A stretch of DNA of 64,000 nt. It comes from Haemonchus contortus. Lineage: Eukaryota > Nematoda > Chromadorea > Rhabditida > Trichostrongylidae. Shown piece after piece: positions 1-10,900 of the stretch. The position numbers and the translations under genes were made by a program. Each line of letters starts with the position of its first letter. Position 1 is the stretch's first letter. Location of the stretch: the NCBI GenBank assembly GCA_000469685.2, contig LS997565.1, positions 50,084,001 through 50,148,000 of the forward strand. The letters run 5' to 3'. Below the pieces are notes generated by a model. The model saw only the letters and a program-made list of their open reading frames with translations, was not told where the DNA came from and ran no database searches.

Positions 1-625
1 CAGGACCGATGGCAAATGACTCTGACGGCCTACGCACTACTTGAACTTAAACCTTTTAATATTGGCGACCGCTCCTATTTTTTTGCCTTCGTCTGTCCCA
101 CTCCCGTTTGACAAAGTTCTTAAGTGCTGTGCTTTTCTGACTAATAAGACCCCACCACCACCCCTGCCTTCCACCCAAGGTACCTTTCTCTGCACTCTAA
201 CGTTTCGCTGTAAGGGACACAGAGATAGCTCAAGCAGTCGAGTATACTATAAAATTAGGAATAAATCACCAACCAAGCTTGAGAGTAGAACAAGATATCA
301 ATCAAACTTAAGATACACCTTAAAACCACCATTTAGAAGTGCATAAGCTTCCCCTAATTTCAATACTGTCTCACAGCTTGTTAAGGTGCGTTCAAAGGTT
401 CATCCAGCTCTAGTAAAAATTTAGCTTCAATGTGCTGGGCACTTCATGTAGGGGTAGATGACTTGAGTGGCTCACATGCACTCAATCCAGCTTACATCGC
501 TTGAGATAAAAACTCCTCTGGGAGCTCATTGCTTTTGCTAAGTGTGCTTTCAAATGTTATACGAATGACGTTGGAAGTTGAATAGGTGACGTATCCTCAA
601 GTACAGATCCGCTCTTGTCCTTCAG
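1..625. other. no gene recognised
   Basis: An open frame at 41-346 starts with a hydrophobic stretch, but it has no splice support and no recognisable motif. I see no RNA gene or repeat here. Confidence 0.5.
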
Positions 626-1539
626 CTATTGGTTCGAGGTCTCAGCTAATCTTTTTCGCCACTGACTCAGAGCATCAGCTCCTTTGGATACCCCCGTGAC
701 CTCTTCCTTTCCGTTCAGATTTTCTTCGTAGGGATTTCGATACATATTCAATTGGGCATCTTGTTGAATATATTGTTCCAAATAAGGCGGTATCGACGAA
801 GTGTCACTTGAGTTCAGGTTTTTCAAGCGACAAGCTTTCCTCCAGTTACTCTCTACTAATTGTAAGTTATGAATTACGCCCCGTCATCTGTGAGTATGTA
901 TTCCCACAAACTTCCATTTAACTGCTCAAACCCCAATCCAATTCTGAGAGCTTCTTCTTCCCAATCTTTACCAATTTCAAAAACCGGTATACTCGAAGCT
1001 GTTGGGATTTTGTTTTGTTTGCCTATTTATCTTGGATCTCGGATTCTTCACGTTTTAGGCTCAGGAACGCTATTCATGTGGTTGTGGTGGGTGGTGATTA
1101 TGGGCAAAAACTTGGAGCTCCATTCTAAAACTGTATAGTTTTAGTATTGTCTTCTCTATCGGATAGACCTTTTGCCGATGAAACTTTCCATTCCTTCACC
1201 ATTGCAGTAGGAAAACGTTTTTAGAAACCCCTATTGGTGAACATTTTATAGATTAAATCGCTTCCCATTCCAGAAACTTCGATTCAAATTCTTACGAAAT
1301 CCATCGGATGACACTGTCATCCCAAAACTCATGAATTTTTTTTTCTTGTGATGACCTTTTTGTTTATCCAAGTTCAAGATGAAAATCTCAGCACTGCCCT
1401 CATTCTCGTCAGGCTTCCTAGTTAATGAAAAAGAGTACAGAGGCTTTCCGGGGCAACTATTTACTTCATCCTGGATTATGTTACCTTCTATGGAAGTTTT
1501 GGGAATTCCGAGAAATTTGAGATGCAGAGCCTTCTTCAT
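626..1539 (-). CDS. hypothetical small protein, three-exon model
   Basis: I do not recognise this protein. On the minus strand three exons join in phase: 1485-1539 (from an ATG at 1539, ends in phase 1 before GTAACA), 878-998 (acceptor CCCAACAG, ends in phase 2 before GTAATT) and 626-806 (acceptor CTCAAG, stop TAG at 626). The product is about 118 residues, acidic and hydrophilic, with stretches such as FEIGKDWEEEALRIGLGFEQ and a C-terminus ending QWRKRLAETSNQ. The amino acid composition looks protein-like rather than random, and exon lengths fit a single frame. There is no signal peptide, membrane segment or known motif. The last acceptor is not the usual TTTCAG. The first exon is the least certain and the true start could lie upstream. 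An alternative is an old pseudogene in which two neighbouring frames were once one. Confidence 0.4.
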
Positions 1540-2573
1540 TTTGCAAGAAACATTTTATTTTGTGGTCTTTCTAAGGAAGGATAGGGGATTGAATCTCCCT
1601 CAACTCCACTGTATTCGGATTTACTGTAGAGGTAAGGGGGTCAAAAGATAATAGAGAGGTTTGGGAGATAAAAGAAGGATGGCTGATGTAGAGGGGAGTG
1701 GCGCAGCGGTTGTGAAGGTGGGCAGGTTATGTTTTTCTCCTTCAAATCGCTAACTTTTACTTCCTATTGGAAGGATGAAAGTTTTCGGCCGTAATCGATT
1801 CTTTTACTTAGACGCGTCCGGCATTCGACTCCCATTCAGAATTGTAGTGGCACTTTGAATGTGTATGTGGCCTATACAATGACTTGCGGTACAAATCTGT
1901 GCATTTATCCTCCCAGACGAGTTCTATAGTAATAAAACATGGTCATAAATTAAAAGATAGCCTGAATTGCTTATATAAGCCTAATGATGTCTGAGTGCAA
2001 GTTCAGCTTGAGGGCAAGCGCTCACTTCGGGAATTGTGAAAGAGTAAGCAGGCTTTCAGATTTTAAATGCAACCATTTGACATAACTTCAGTAACCTTAT
2101 GTTTACCCTGACGGCGGTTCATTTATGTAATCCGGATTCAGCCTCTGAGCAGCAGTGTAGCCTGACATGGATTACTGTATACCTCCTCTTACCTAGGGTT
2201 GTAAATCGATACCCTTCCGAATCTGAACGAAGGTAGGATGCTTGGCGCATTATGATGGCCTCATAGTATCGATCGATGCCTGCCAGTTTATCGAATTATC
2301 TTGCTGTCAGTAAATATCCGTCTCTCGTAATACATTCATTCCTTGAAATGATTAATCCCGGGGTATCTTATTTGTTATCCATCCCACATTATCAGCTCGA
2401 CATTTACTCCCCATCGAATGTGCCCTATAGAGTGCAAAATTGAATGGAAATGCCGAATAATTATTATTCAAACCTAGTTGTAGATTGTACTTTTCTTATT
2501 CAATAAATATCATTACCGGCAAACAAATTTCATCATCCTCATATACACATTAATAAAATATCTGATATAGTTG
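1540..2573. other. intergenic with SINE debris
   Basis: No gene is recognised. At 1685-1770 there is a tRNA-like head (GAGTGGCGCAGCGGTT) followed by the trailer CAAATCGCTAACTTTTAC that is also seen near 19.6 kb. At 1795-1935 lies an antisense fragment of the main SINE family. The remainder is AT-rich and unremarkable. Confidence 0.5.
1795..1935 (-). repeat. SINE fragment, main tRNA-derived family
   Basis: Antisense fragment matching the 3' half of the copy at 2574-2840. Shared landmarks are GCATTCGACTCCCATTCAGA, the TTGTAGTGGC block, CCTATACAATGACTTG and TATCCTCCCAGACGAG. The tRNA-like head is missing. Confidence 0.7.
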
Positions 2574-2840
2574 GCGGAGGTGGAGTAGCGGTAATTGGCG
2601 CACTATAACACGCGCACGATCACATGTTCGCATCCCGGATCGATATCCCTAGGCTATCCAGGCATTCCAGCCCTCCGGGGTTGGTTAAATGGTACCAGAC
2701 TTGTATGGGAGTATAAAAGTAATGTTTTGTACATTCCCCAAGTCATTCTATGCATAGACTATACATACATTCAATACACCACTACGGTTCTGAATGGAAG
2801 TCGAATGCGGGGTGCATTTCTGAGACGGGTTTGATCAACT
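2574..2840 (+). repeat. SINE, tRNA-derived, near full length
   Basis: One of the best-preserved copies of a SINE family that recurs about ten times in the window. It starts GGCGGAGGTGGAGTAGCGG and carries a B-box-like GTTCGCATCCC. A middle section follows with TTGGTTAAATGGTACCAGAC, and the conserved tail reads CCACTACGGTTCTGAATGGA then GTCGAATGCGGGG. It encodes nothing; the open frame at 2595-2834 simply runs through it. Pol III transcription and mobilisation by a LINE are expected for such elements, but no partner LINE is seen here. Confidence 0.75.
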
Positions 2841-4038
2841 CTCAAAGACCATTTTTCACCAATGAGCTCATTTCGAAAGGGCGCAGTTACCTTTGATGAC
2901 CTTCTCAGGTGTCCTTTCTGGTTAGTGAATGTCCTTCAAAAAATAAGGAGGTAAAGATACATTCTCCTCCATTCGTAATCATTTTGAAGAAAGCGATCGC
3001 GATTCTTTTTTCCCAATCATGGAACGATTAAATGTTAAGTGAATAATTTAGCTGTTGCTTTTAAAGGACAGGATTCTGCGGTTAGGATACGGTAAAAGGA
3101 TTAATGGAATATCTCTTGTTTTTTGAATAACATTTTCAAATGTCGCCTTTATTACTGCGTACGTGTTGGATGGAGCGAAGGGTTTTCTACTGCAATATTT
3201 TGATACCATTTAGCGATAACACGGCTGTTGCTTAAAGACATAGTTCACAATAAAAATGGCTTCTGAGATATCCTCATAGAATGTGCTCGAGGTCCCTTCG
3301 TATACCATATCTGGCCCTATTAGGTCAGGAAACGGCCTAGTTAGGGCGTTCTAAAGGCTCAAAGATTGCACCGCGTGTATCTTCGGACAAGTTTCACGGG
3401 CATTGTAGAGGCTGCAACTTCACAAGGGAACTCATGTGGGAGGTTCAAGCAACTTGTCATGACCCATAGCGACCCTGAAAGACAGTTCTGTACAGTTCTG
3501 GCTATGTAGTCAGCTCTTTGTGAAATTGCAATAATTGAAATCTCGTCCAAATACCCCTTCCGTCATGTAATCTCGTCCAACCTCTATTTATACTACTTTA
3601 AAAAGCTATATTTTACTCAAAGTTGGTGAATTCTCTCGCTTTCTTCACTACCGATGGACTATTCCCAACCTGTACTTCCGCTTATCGGATAAAACGGGTA
3701 CCTCAAAATTATCGTGAACTGTGCCTTTAAGTTGCACGACTCCAAAGAAGTAGCTGACTTTTCCTCGAAGTACTGATTTTTCGATGAACTTCCTTGAAGA
3801 AGCTTCCTCCATTAGTTTGGAGGGGCATTGCTGTCTAAAATGTCAGTGGCAATCGAAGCAATCTGAGTGGTCTCTTCCCTACACACCACAACCAAATTTC
3901 TTCTCGAATCGAGAAATCAAGTTGAAAGGCCAACAGTAATCAGTTCACTTTTGTTGAAAGCGATCAAATGAAAGTCGAAGGTCCATATTGGGAACAGATA
4001 AAGTTTATTCCTTCAAATCACGACATCTAACTATGTCA
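2841..4038. other. intergenic, no gene seen
   Basis: AT-rich sequence with short unsupported frames. No repeat or RNA gene is recognised. Confidence 0.5.
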
Positions 4039-4411
4039 CTAGCAAAAACCACATGATTTGGCACAGTATTCCTTGGCAATCTCCTGATAGTCTGCGGTCT
4101 TGCAGAAGGGCTCATTGTCTTCTGCTTGAGGTGTTTGCATGTATTCACAAAACTTTTCGCCTGCTTTCGTCTCCGCCGCTTTATCCACACACGGCTGAAA
4201 AGAAACAGAATTGAGTTCATGAGAATTCCTACGTCGCCATGAAGAAGGATTGGTTCTTTTTCCTCATAGACTAAGCATTCCTCCGTGTTGACAAGTGAAT
4301 TCTCACGGAGTATTGCTAAATATTTACTCGCTACTAGATTTGATAACCTACTTCAGCTTCGCTTGTGAAAGCGTCGAGCAGAGCAAGGGCACAGACAATG
4401 TAGAAGAACAT
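4039..4411 (-). CDS. secreted ShKT-domain mini-protein (copy A)
   Basis: Two exons on the minus strand. Exon 1 (4352-4411) encodes a signal peptide starting MFFYIVCALALLDAFTSEAE. Exon 2 (4039-4194) begins PCVDKAAETK after a TTTTCAG acceptor and ends KSCGFC, TAG. The phase-0 intron starts GTAGGT. The mature part is about 51 residues with six cysteines in ShKT spacing (PCVD, KFCEY, PFCK, EYCAK, KSCGFC). ShKT domains are small disulfide folds found in many secreted nematode proteins and can block potassium channels, but I cannot assign a target. It is divergently arranged with a close paralogue at 5390-5772, and intron and upstream DNA are also conserved, pointing to recent inverted duplication. 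Compared with the paralogue it lacks the final Asp. Confidence 0.85.
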
Positions 4412-4440
4412 ATTGGATGCTGCTGGAATTGTTTGGATTT

Positions 4441-4492
4441 TGTGAATTGAAGCTATTTATACTAAAATCAAAGCGATTTCTTTGATGAGGGC
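4441..4492 (-). promoter_or_regulatory. putative core promoter of ShKT copy A
   Basis: Reading toward the gene, this block has ATCAAAGAAATCGC, then TATAAATA at 4461-4454, about 45-50 bases before the ATG. The same arrangement stands upstream of copy B at 5309-5361, so it was duplicated with the gene. The promoter role is inferred from position and the TATA-like motif. Confidence 0.45.
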
Positions 4493-4762
4493 AAAGCACG
4501 GTAAACTAACCCTGATGTGCAGACAAAGCTCATGGCAAATAATACAGATCATCCATTGTTCTATCGGGTCTTACTAAAAAATATTATGATATACAAAAGA
4601 AATATTTGCAAATTTCGCAATTATGAGCTTCTAGAAAGTAGCTGCGTGACTCTGATCAAGAGTGAGGTTATAGGAAACTATTGCGAATTTTTGAAAGATA
4701 TCTAACAAAGTTTAATCTACTGGAAATGATTACACAGACGGATCGACGGCGAATTCTACCGC

Positions 4763-5074
4763 TCAATCAGAATAGCTCCGTCCTGTTGTGAGATTCTGAT
4801 ATGTACGTAGGAGACCATACTTTTTTAATTGCTGATGAAGGATCTGCAAGAAAGAAGTGGACTGCTTTGGAAAATCTCTGTTCCCTTTCGAATGAGGTAC
4901 TTTTTTTTTCAAGAGAACAAGTCCGTAGTCAGATGTTCTGATTATTTCAAGATTGCAGAAATCATTGTCGAGACTGAACACTATTTCTAGAGATGGATTA
5001 TCACCTGATTGCTCGTTAAATATAGAAACTGCAAGAGTGTTGAGAAGGATTGAATTCACAAGTACTGATCTCAT
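4763..5074 (-). CDS. weak open frame between the ShKT genes
   Basis: A 103-codon frame beginning MRSVLVNSILLNTLAVSIF, which resembles a signal peptide, followed by a hydrophilic region without cysteines. I recognise no family, codon pattern or splice support. It sits in the roughly 0.8 kb spacer between the two divergent ShKT genes and may be chance. Confidence 0.15.
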   Translation of the reverse strand: MRSVLVNSILLNTLAVSIFNEQSGDNPSLEIVFSLDNDFCNLEIIRTSDYGLVLLKKKVPHSKGNRDFPKQSTSFLQILHQQLKKYGLLRTYQNLTTGRSYSD

Positions 5075-5308
5075 CTTCCCAGGAAATACAGCTATTCAGA
5101 GCACGTACGTGCTTTTCTAGAAGATCTTAATGGCACTTTTCATAGGTTTTTCATAGGTGCATTACTGAAGAAATTGAATTTCCCACAGATCATGTGGCAT
5201 CTACCTTGCAAAGATCATTTCTCGGAAGAGCTCCACAATACCATAATAGATTGTCAATTATTTGTAGAACGCTTGATTCGCACTTTTGATTTGTTTACAG
5301 AAGCCCTA

Positions 5309-5361
5309 CCCTGATCAAAGGAATCGCCCTTGATTTAGTATGAATAATTGAAAGTGCCATG
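5309..5361 (+). promoter_or_regulatory. putative core promoter of ShKT copy B
   Basis: Matches the block upstream of copy A: CTGATCAAAGGAATCGCCC, then TGATTTAGTATGAAT. The TATA-like element of copy A (TATAAAT) is TATGAAT here (5339-5345), one substitution that could weaken it. Confidence 0.4.
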
Positions 5362-5389
5362 CCATATCAGAATTCCAACAACCTTCAAA

Positions 5390-5772
5390 ATGTTCTTCTA
5401 CATTGTCTGCGCTCTTGCTCTGCTCAACGCCTTCACGGGTGAAGCTGAAGTAGGTTCATGTTCGGTACCGAGTAAATATTTAGCAATACTCAGTGAGAAT
5501 TCACTTGTCAACATGGACGAATGCTTAGTCTATGAGGAAAAAGAACCAATCCTTCTTTATAGCGACGTAAAAATTTGAATGAATCCCCTTTAAGTGTCAT
5601 TCTATCTTTTCAGCCGTGTGTGGACAAAGCGGCGGAGACGAAAGCAGGCGAAAGGTTCTGTTTATTCATGCAAACACCTCAAGCAGAAGACAATGAGCCT
5701 CCATGCATAACCCCAAACTATCACGCGATTGCGAAGGAATACTGTGCTAAGTCGTGTGGTCTGTGTGACTGA
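5390..5772 (+). CDS. secreted ShKT-domain mini-protein (copy B)
   Basis: Two exons, 5390-5449 and 5614-5772, joined in phase 0 (donor GTAGGT, acceptor TTTTCAG), giving 72 residues. Exon 1 encodes the signal peptide MFFYIVCALALLNAFTGEAE. Exon 2 starts PCVDKAAETK and ends KSCGLCD. The six-cysteine ShKT pattern is intact. I chose the ATG at 5390 rather than the in-frame ATG at 5348 because it matches copy A and starts directly at the signal peptide. It differs from copy A mainly between cysteines 2 and 4 (RFCLF against KFCEY, PPCITPNYHA against PFCKTADYQE), where surface change might alter targets. The intron reads open by chance for much of its length. Confidence 0.85.
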
Positions 5773-6885
5773 CAGGTGACAAATATCGTAATGTAGCGAA
5801 TAAACTTCTCTCGAGATTGGCTTTCGACTTTTATTTAACTATTCTTAATTGCTTTCCACGGAAGTAAATCGGTCGCTAATCTTCAAGTTGGATTTCTCGG
5901 AGGAGATTTGGATGTTGACCGAATCACTCAAGTCGATTAGATTGCAATTTACTGGGTGCCTACGAAGTGTAGAAGGAACATTGAAATCATTGACTACCGA
6001 GTGAATTAACTTAATTATTTGAAAAATCCCAAAGTAATAAATCATTAGATAGGTTAGATATCCTTCAAGAAATCGCAAAAATCTGCTCTGTCTCCGCCTT
6101 CTCCTATATCAGTCAAGGTCACACAGTTACTAACTAGAAGCTTCAAAATCAACTTATTCAAGAGTGTCTCGTCATTCTTCTCATACTACAACCAATTCAC
6201 GTTTATCCAATGTTATTCTTGATAGTGCTGAAGTTCAGCTTACTTTTGTAAGAGGTTCAAAGGCAGCCAGTGAAGACAACCGCTGTTCAACAGAAAAGAT
6301 AAAGTGGAGCCGTGAACGGGTGATGGTTGCAGAAAGATTGGGAAGCCTGGACGGAAAAGGTAGGGGCGCAGCCAAAAAAGTGCTTGGAGCTCTTGCGTTT
6401 TTGGACTTCTGATGCTTTGATCATGGTAAACATGTGCGGGCTTCATGTCCCCGTTCCGCAGAGTTGACCGGACGTTGAGGAACCGAGAAGAGTGATGGCA
6501 AGTTGTAGGAGAAGGGGTCATGGTTCCAAGATTAGAGTTCATAATTGGAACAAAGCAAAGCCTCAATTCGGGTCAACGAAGCAGGTAAAGGGAGTGACGG
6601 GAAAAGGGCAGTTCACTTTTAAGAAAATTTTGATTTAAAAAAAAACAGAATTCGGTGAAGGATCTTTCACAAAATATTAACCCATAATTTTCTATGCGGT
6701 CGATTAACCGGCCTGAAATAGGGATTCTGTTGGAACGGGAATGAATTAAGATTGATACCACAGATGATGCCCAGCTGGCAGAAACTTTACACCTACTAAA
6801 ATGACAAGTTAACGATCAAAGGAAGAAAAACCAGCGCTGATAGGCTCATGTGCAGAAATCCATTTCATTCCATAATTAGGTGGAA
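5773..6885. other. intergenic, no gene seen
   Basis: Contains short overlapping frames on both strands near 6.2-6.6 kb without splice or domain support. Nothing else is recognised. Confidence 0.5.
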
Positions 6886-7105
6886 GGGGCGGAGGAGATA
6901 TAGTGGCAAGTGGGCATCTCGCACACGCATGGTCCAGAATTTGAATCCCCTATCGATATTCGCCTCGGTCAACCGAGAGTCAATCCCCATGGCTCGAGGT
7001 TGATTAGTTGGTATCGGGCTGGGATCAAATTAGCACTCAATTCTGAGTGGAAGTCGAAAGCGTCAATCCCTCAGACTGGATTGATTGGAGCCTAAAGGCT
7101 TAAGT
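6886..7105 (+). repeat. SINE, main tRNA-derived family
   Basis: Starts GGGGCGGAGGAGATATAGTG, carries a decayed B-box-like ATTTGAATCCCC and continues with the TTAGTTGGTATC and CAATTCTGAGTGGAAGTCGA blocks of the family. The open frame at 6910-7095 is part of it. Confidence 0.65.
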
Positions 7106-7689
7106 TTTTGTCTTTTATCTTTCAATCTGGGGTCGAAAATCCCTTTGATTGTTCGGTTATATAGCTAAGAAATATCCACTACCAGTGTGGAAGCTTAGCA
7201 CATTTCTGGACAAACTTCGGTGGTAGTTTCCATGTAATTGATACTTCGAAGGATAGTTCCGTGTGTCATTCCAAAGAACCACTTTCACACTTAACGAATC
7301 TGCCGGCTGGTTTGAGTTTCATAGATCATCCTTTTTTCACAACTCTTTTATGAACAACTGTGGTTGTATGATCAGGTCGCACTCGTCAGAAAAGGGCATG
7401 AATACTTTCAGATGCATTCATGACCGAAACCAGATGTCGTCCTTTGAAGGATGAGCTTTACCACGAAGTTCTAATGTGATTGCCACGTGGCAGTTGAAGT
7501 GCCCCACTTATTTCGTATTTCATTGGGATTCGTAACTGCCTAGTACATTGTAGCCCGAGTAACTGACCATTGACCGAGTGACTCACCCTTGGACTGAAAA
7601 ACCGTGGCTAAAGCTCGGGAATCGAATTATCTCCTTGAAACGCGATTAGTCACAGTCCAAAAATGTCACAGAAAGATTTTGAAGAATGC

Positions 7690-7985
7690 TCATCCCTTCA
7701 CATCGGGATAATTGCACGGTGTTATCCGGAGGTGTCATGTGGCCTGCGATCCTATACATGGTCCAAGGATCGAATCCCATGCTGTTATCTGCTCAAGCCA
7801 ACTAAGTCTTCCATTCTTTCGGGATCTGTTACCAGACCTAACAGGAAGGATAAAGCACAGTGTTGTACATGGTTTAGCAACCGAAAGTCATTCCGCAGGC
7901 CACATAAGCATTCAATAAGCCACTGTGATTCTCAATGAAAGTTGAATGCATGGCGTAATCCGCAATGAGATTGTTTACGTCAGAG
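7690..7985 (+). repeat. degraded SINE, main family
   Basis: Recognisable blocks are ATACATGGTCCAAGGATCGA followed by ATCCC, GCATTCAATAAGCCACTGTG, GTTGAATGCATGGCG and a TTGTTTACGTC end. Overlapping open frames (7663-7938, 7712-7918) are artefacts of this repeat. Confidence 0.5.
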
Positions 7986-10900
7986 GAGTTTATCCTTCCG
8001 TACTTTATCGTTCATGAGGGTCAGGAATGGAAATAAACTTCAGCTCGTCAGGGTTCATTTCAAGATGATTTGTTCTGCCAAAGACTTTGTTCGTTTTTCC
8101 TTCATTATCCAAGGAAGTCAGGTTTTCCTATGACTGAAAATGAACTTTTCCAGAAAGCTCTACCTGTTCCTTCATACCTTCCACTGCGTTTACTTTTTCA
8201 AAATTCTTAGCCAGGCAGCCAGTATGATCCATTAACTTAAGGGGTTGATGGGGGCTCGCGTCCAGTTTCAGTTATTTCAATTTTAAAATAAAATTTTAGG
8301 GTGATCTGCTCTTTGGATGGCTTTGTTGACCCCAGCGCATTCCAAAACATATGTACGTGATAGTTTCCCCTTTCGATCGCTCCGGTGCGCTACCTTTTAC
8401 AGCTAGAGTAGAGCTTTTTCCCTATTGAACCCGAGCACGCATTCATCAGTACAAAGGCATCATGTTATACAAAAAATGGCACTTCGCTTATGAAAAAATT
8501 GCAGGTGTAGTGCAGACGATTTCTGATTCGCATGACGTGGTGCATATTCAAGCATCTATATAAGGCTGATAAGGATAACTGGAGTTCTTGTCTTTGGGTA
8601 GCTCAACTTAGGGGCTCCAATTCTCTATCATTCATTTTTCTTCTCACTGATGCGAATGTATAATATACAGCATTCATAAATAACTATCTGTAGAAACAAA
8701 AAAGCTCAATGATGTTCGTAAACTGTAAATATTCAGTTTTCGCCTTTTCTAATGTCGTTATTGGGTTGCTCGGAAATTAATTTCTATTTATGAGCCTTCA
8801 ATGACCGAGTCTCAACATATCTCATTCTGTTCGATTACCTCCTGCCAACCTCCTGGTAGGCTTATAGTTTCCTTATTCAAAAAGTTCTGCCATGACCAAA
8901 ATGCTCGAAGGGCTTTTCCGATGCTCTTTCAATTTCTAATAAGTAGGGGTCGAGTTTACATTCTGACTCCTTGAAAGCCCGTCGAACTATGTCTCACCTT
9001 TGTGATCCCACCCAAAATGGTAGCGTGACCTTTTTTTTAATAAGATTGGATTTCGTTGGATTCCCTTTGAGCAGGCTCACCTCATTTATACCACAATCTT
9101 TCGTGTCTGTAAGTGAAATTATCGTAAACATGCGTTGAAGTGCAAATCGCGGATACCAATCCGCTACGTCAAGCGAATCGCCTTCAATTCATGTGTTACC
9201 TGAACATCTAACTTTTTTGTTGGTCTAAGTTTTTCAATATTCTCCTTGATTATTCACATCTATGCAGTGGTCTTCTCACTAAGTTCTTACAAGGATTACA
9301 TGAATGTCGGCTTCGGTCAATGCCATCAAAAGATCATCATCCATGCCTCCTGGTCAGCCTACCATCAAGTGAGAAATGCCGGAGCAAAAATTTGTGAACC
9401 AGTTTTCCCATGTGCCCTCTGGTCAGGCATTCTGTCATCATGCTTCCCATGTATCTTGGGAAGCAGTAGTAGCTCTTTTGTCACGATGGGAGTAAAAAAG
9501 TAAAATCAGTCAAAAATGCTTCACCTGACAGTCCATGTTCAAACCGATGGGCTGATAAAACTACAAATAGGAATGGAATTTGCTCAGTTTCGCTTGAAAA
9601 AAGTAGAATATTTGGAACTTACTTATTTTTAAACTTTTAAACTTACTTTTAAACTTGAAAAATACTTGAAAAAAATACTTGAAATATTTAACATGTATGT
9701 AGATTCAATTTTTTCAAAAGTATCAGTATCACCTCTACAATTTCGTAGGAAGAGTGTGACCCCTTTCCATTTTTTGATAATTTACTCTGAAAGAGGGTAT
9801 GTAATCGATGAGTAATCGTAAGAGTAGCGTTTTGATCATTGCGCTCCTTGAAAGGACTCTTTGGTGTTTACCCGGTTCCATGTTTTCATCCATTTTATCC
9901 GGCCCGGAGACTGAATAGAAAATTTACCTTGCAAATTATTAGTCACGACCAAAAACCGCCCATCATCATGTTTTGAATGTCAACAAGAAAAGCTCCAGTG
10001 ATAATGATGGCATTAGTCCGGTCCGATTGGAATCTTGGCATGTTTGATGGATGAATTCCAACCCGCCCTACCCGACAAATAGCAAATCTTGAGAACCCCA
10101 GGGTAATGAGACCTTGAAACCATCCAGTAGTTGGACCGATGACAGTTTGAGCTCACATCTCTCATGTGATAATGCTTATCCAGAACAGCAACGATTATGC
10201 CTAGCACCTCATGTATTATTTATTTTGCTTGCTCATTATCGCCCTCTTTTTTAAAGAATGCAGATCGTTTGGTGGGCTTTCAGGGATGAAATTTCATCCA
10301 TCCTCTCACTTACATCAATAATGGTGCTGAGCTCATGGTCTGCACGACCTTGGTAGACTCGGTTTGTGAGTACGACTTTTTCGGTAGGCTTATTGGAAAT
10401 ACCCGCTGTGGCATCAGAAACTCTTTAGGAGACGAGTTTTACGTGATCCATTGCCAAATGTCGCACCATCAAAATTATGGTCCGGAGATCGGTTTTCGGA
10501 TTGATATCGCCAAAGCTCTTCATTTCTCCGATGTCGGTTAATTGCTGCCAGACTAAGCTGTGATAAAAATGAAAGGCCCTGAAAAAGGCCCTGAAACAAT
10601 GTATAGCTACCGGAAGTCATTACGTAGGCGCTTACACCATCCAAACGTCACTACGATTCTGAATGAAGTTGATTGCGGGGCGCATTCCAAATCAAGATTG
10701 TTACGTCGAAAACTTTGTCATTCTGTACCTAACCATTCATGTGGATCCGATCTTTTTTTTCGACTGGAAAAGATCTTTTTCCTTCGAGAAAACGGATAGA
10801 ACTTTTAGAGCACCTGAGGAACCACCCAATCGGTATAGTTTGATGGGTAACTTCCAACGGGGACAGGCTTACAATTTGTGAAAAAAATATTTCCAATTTC

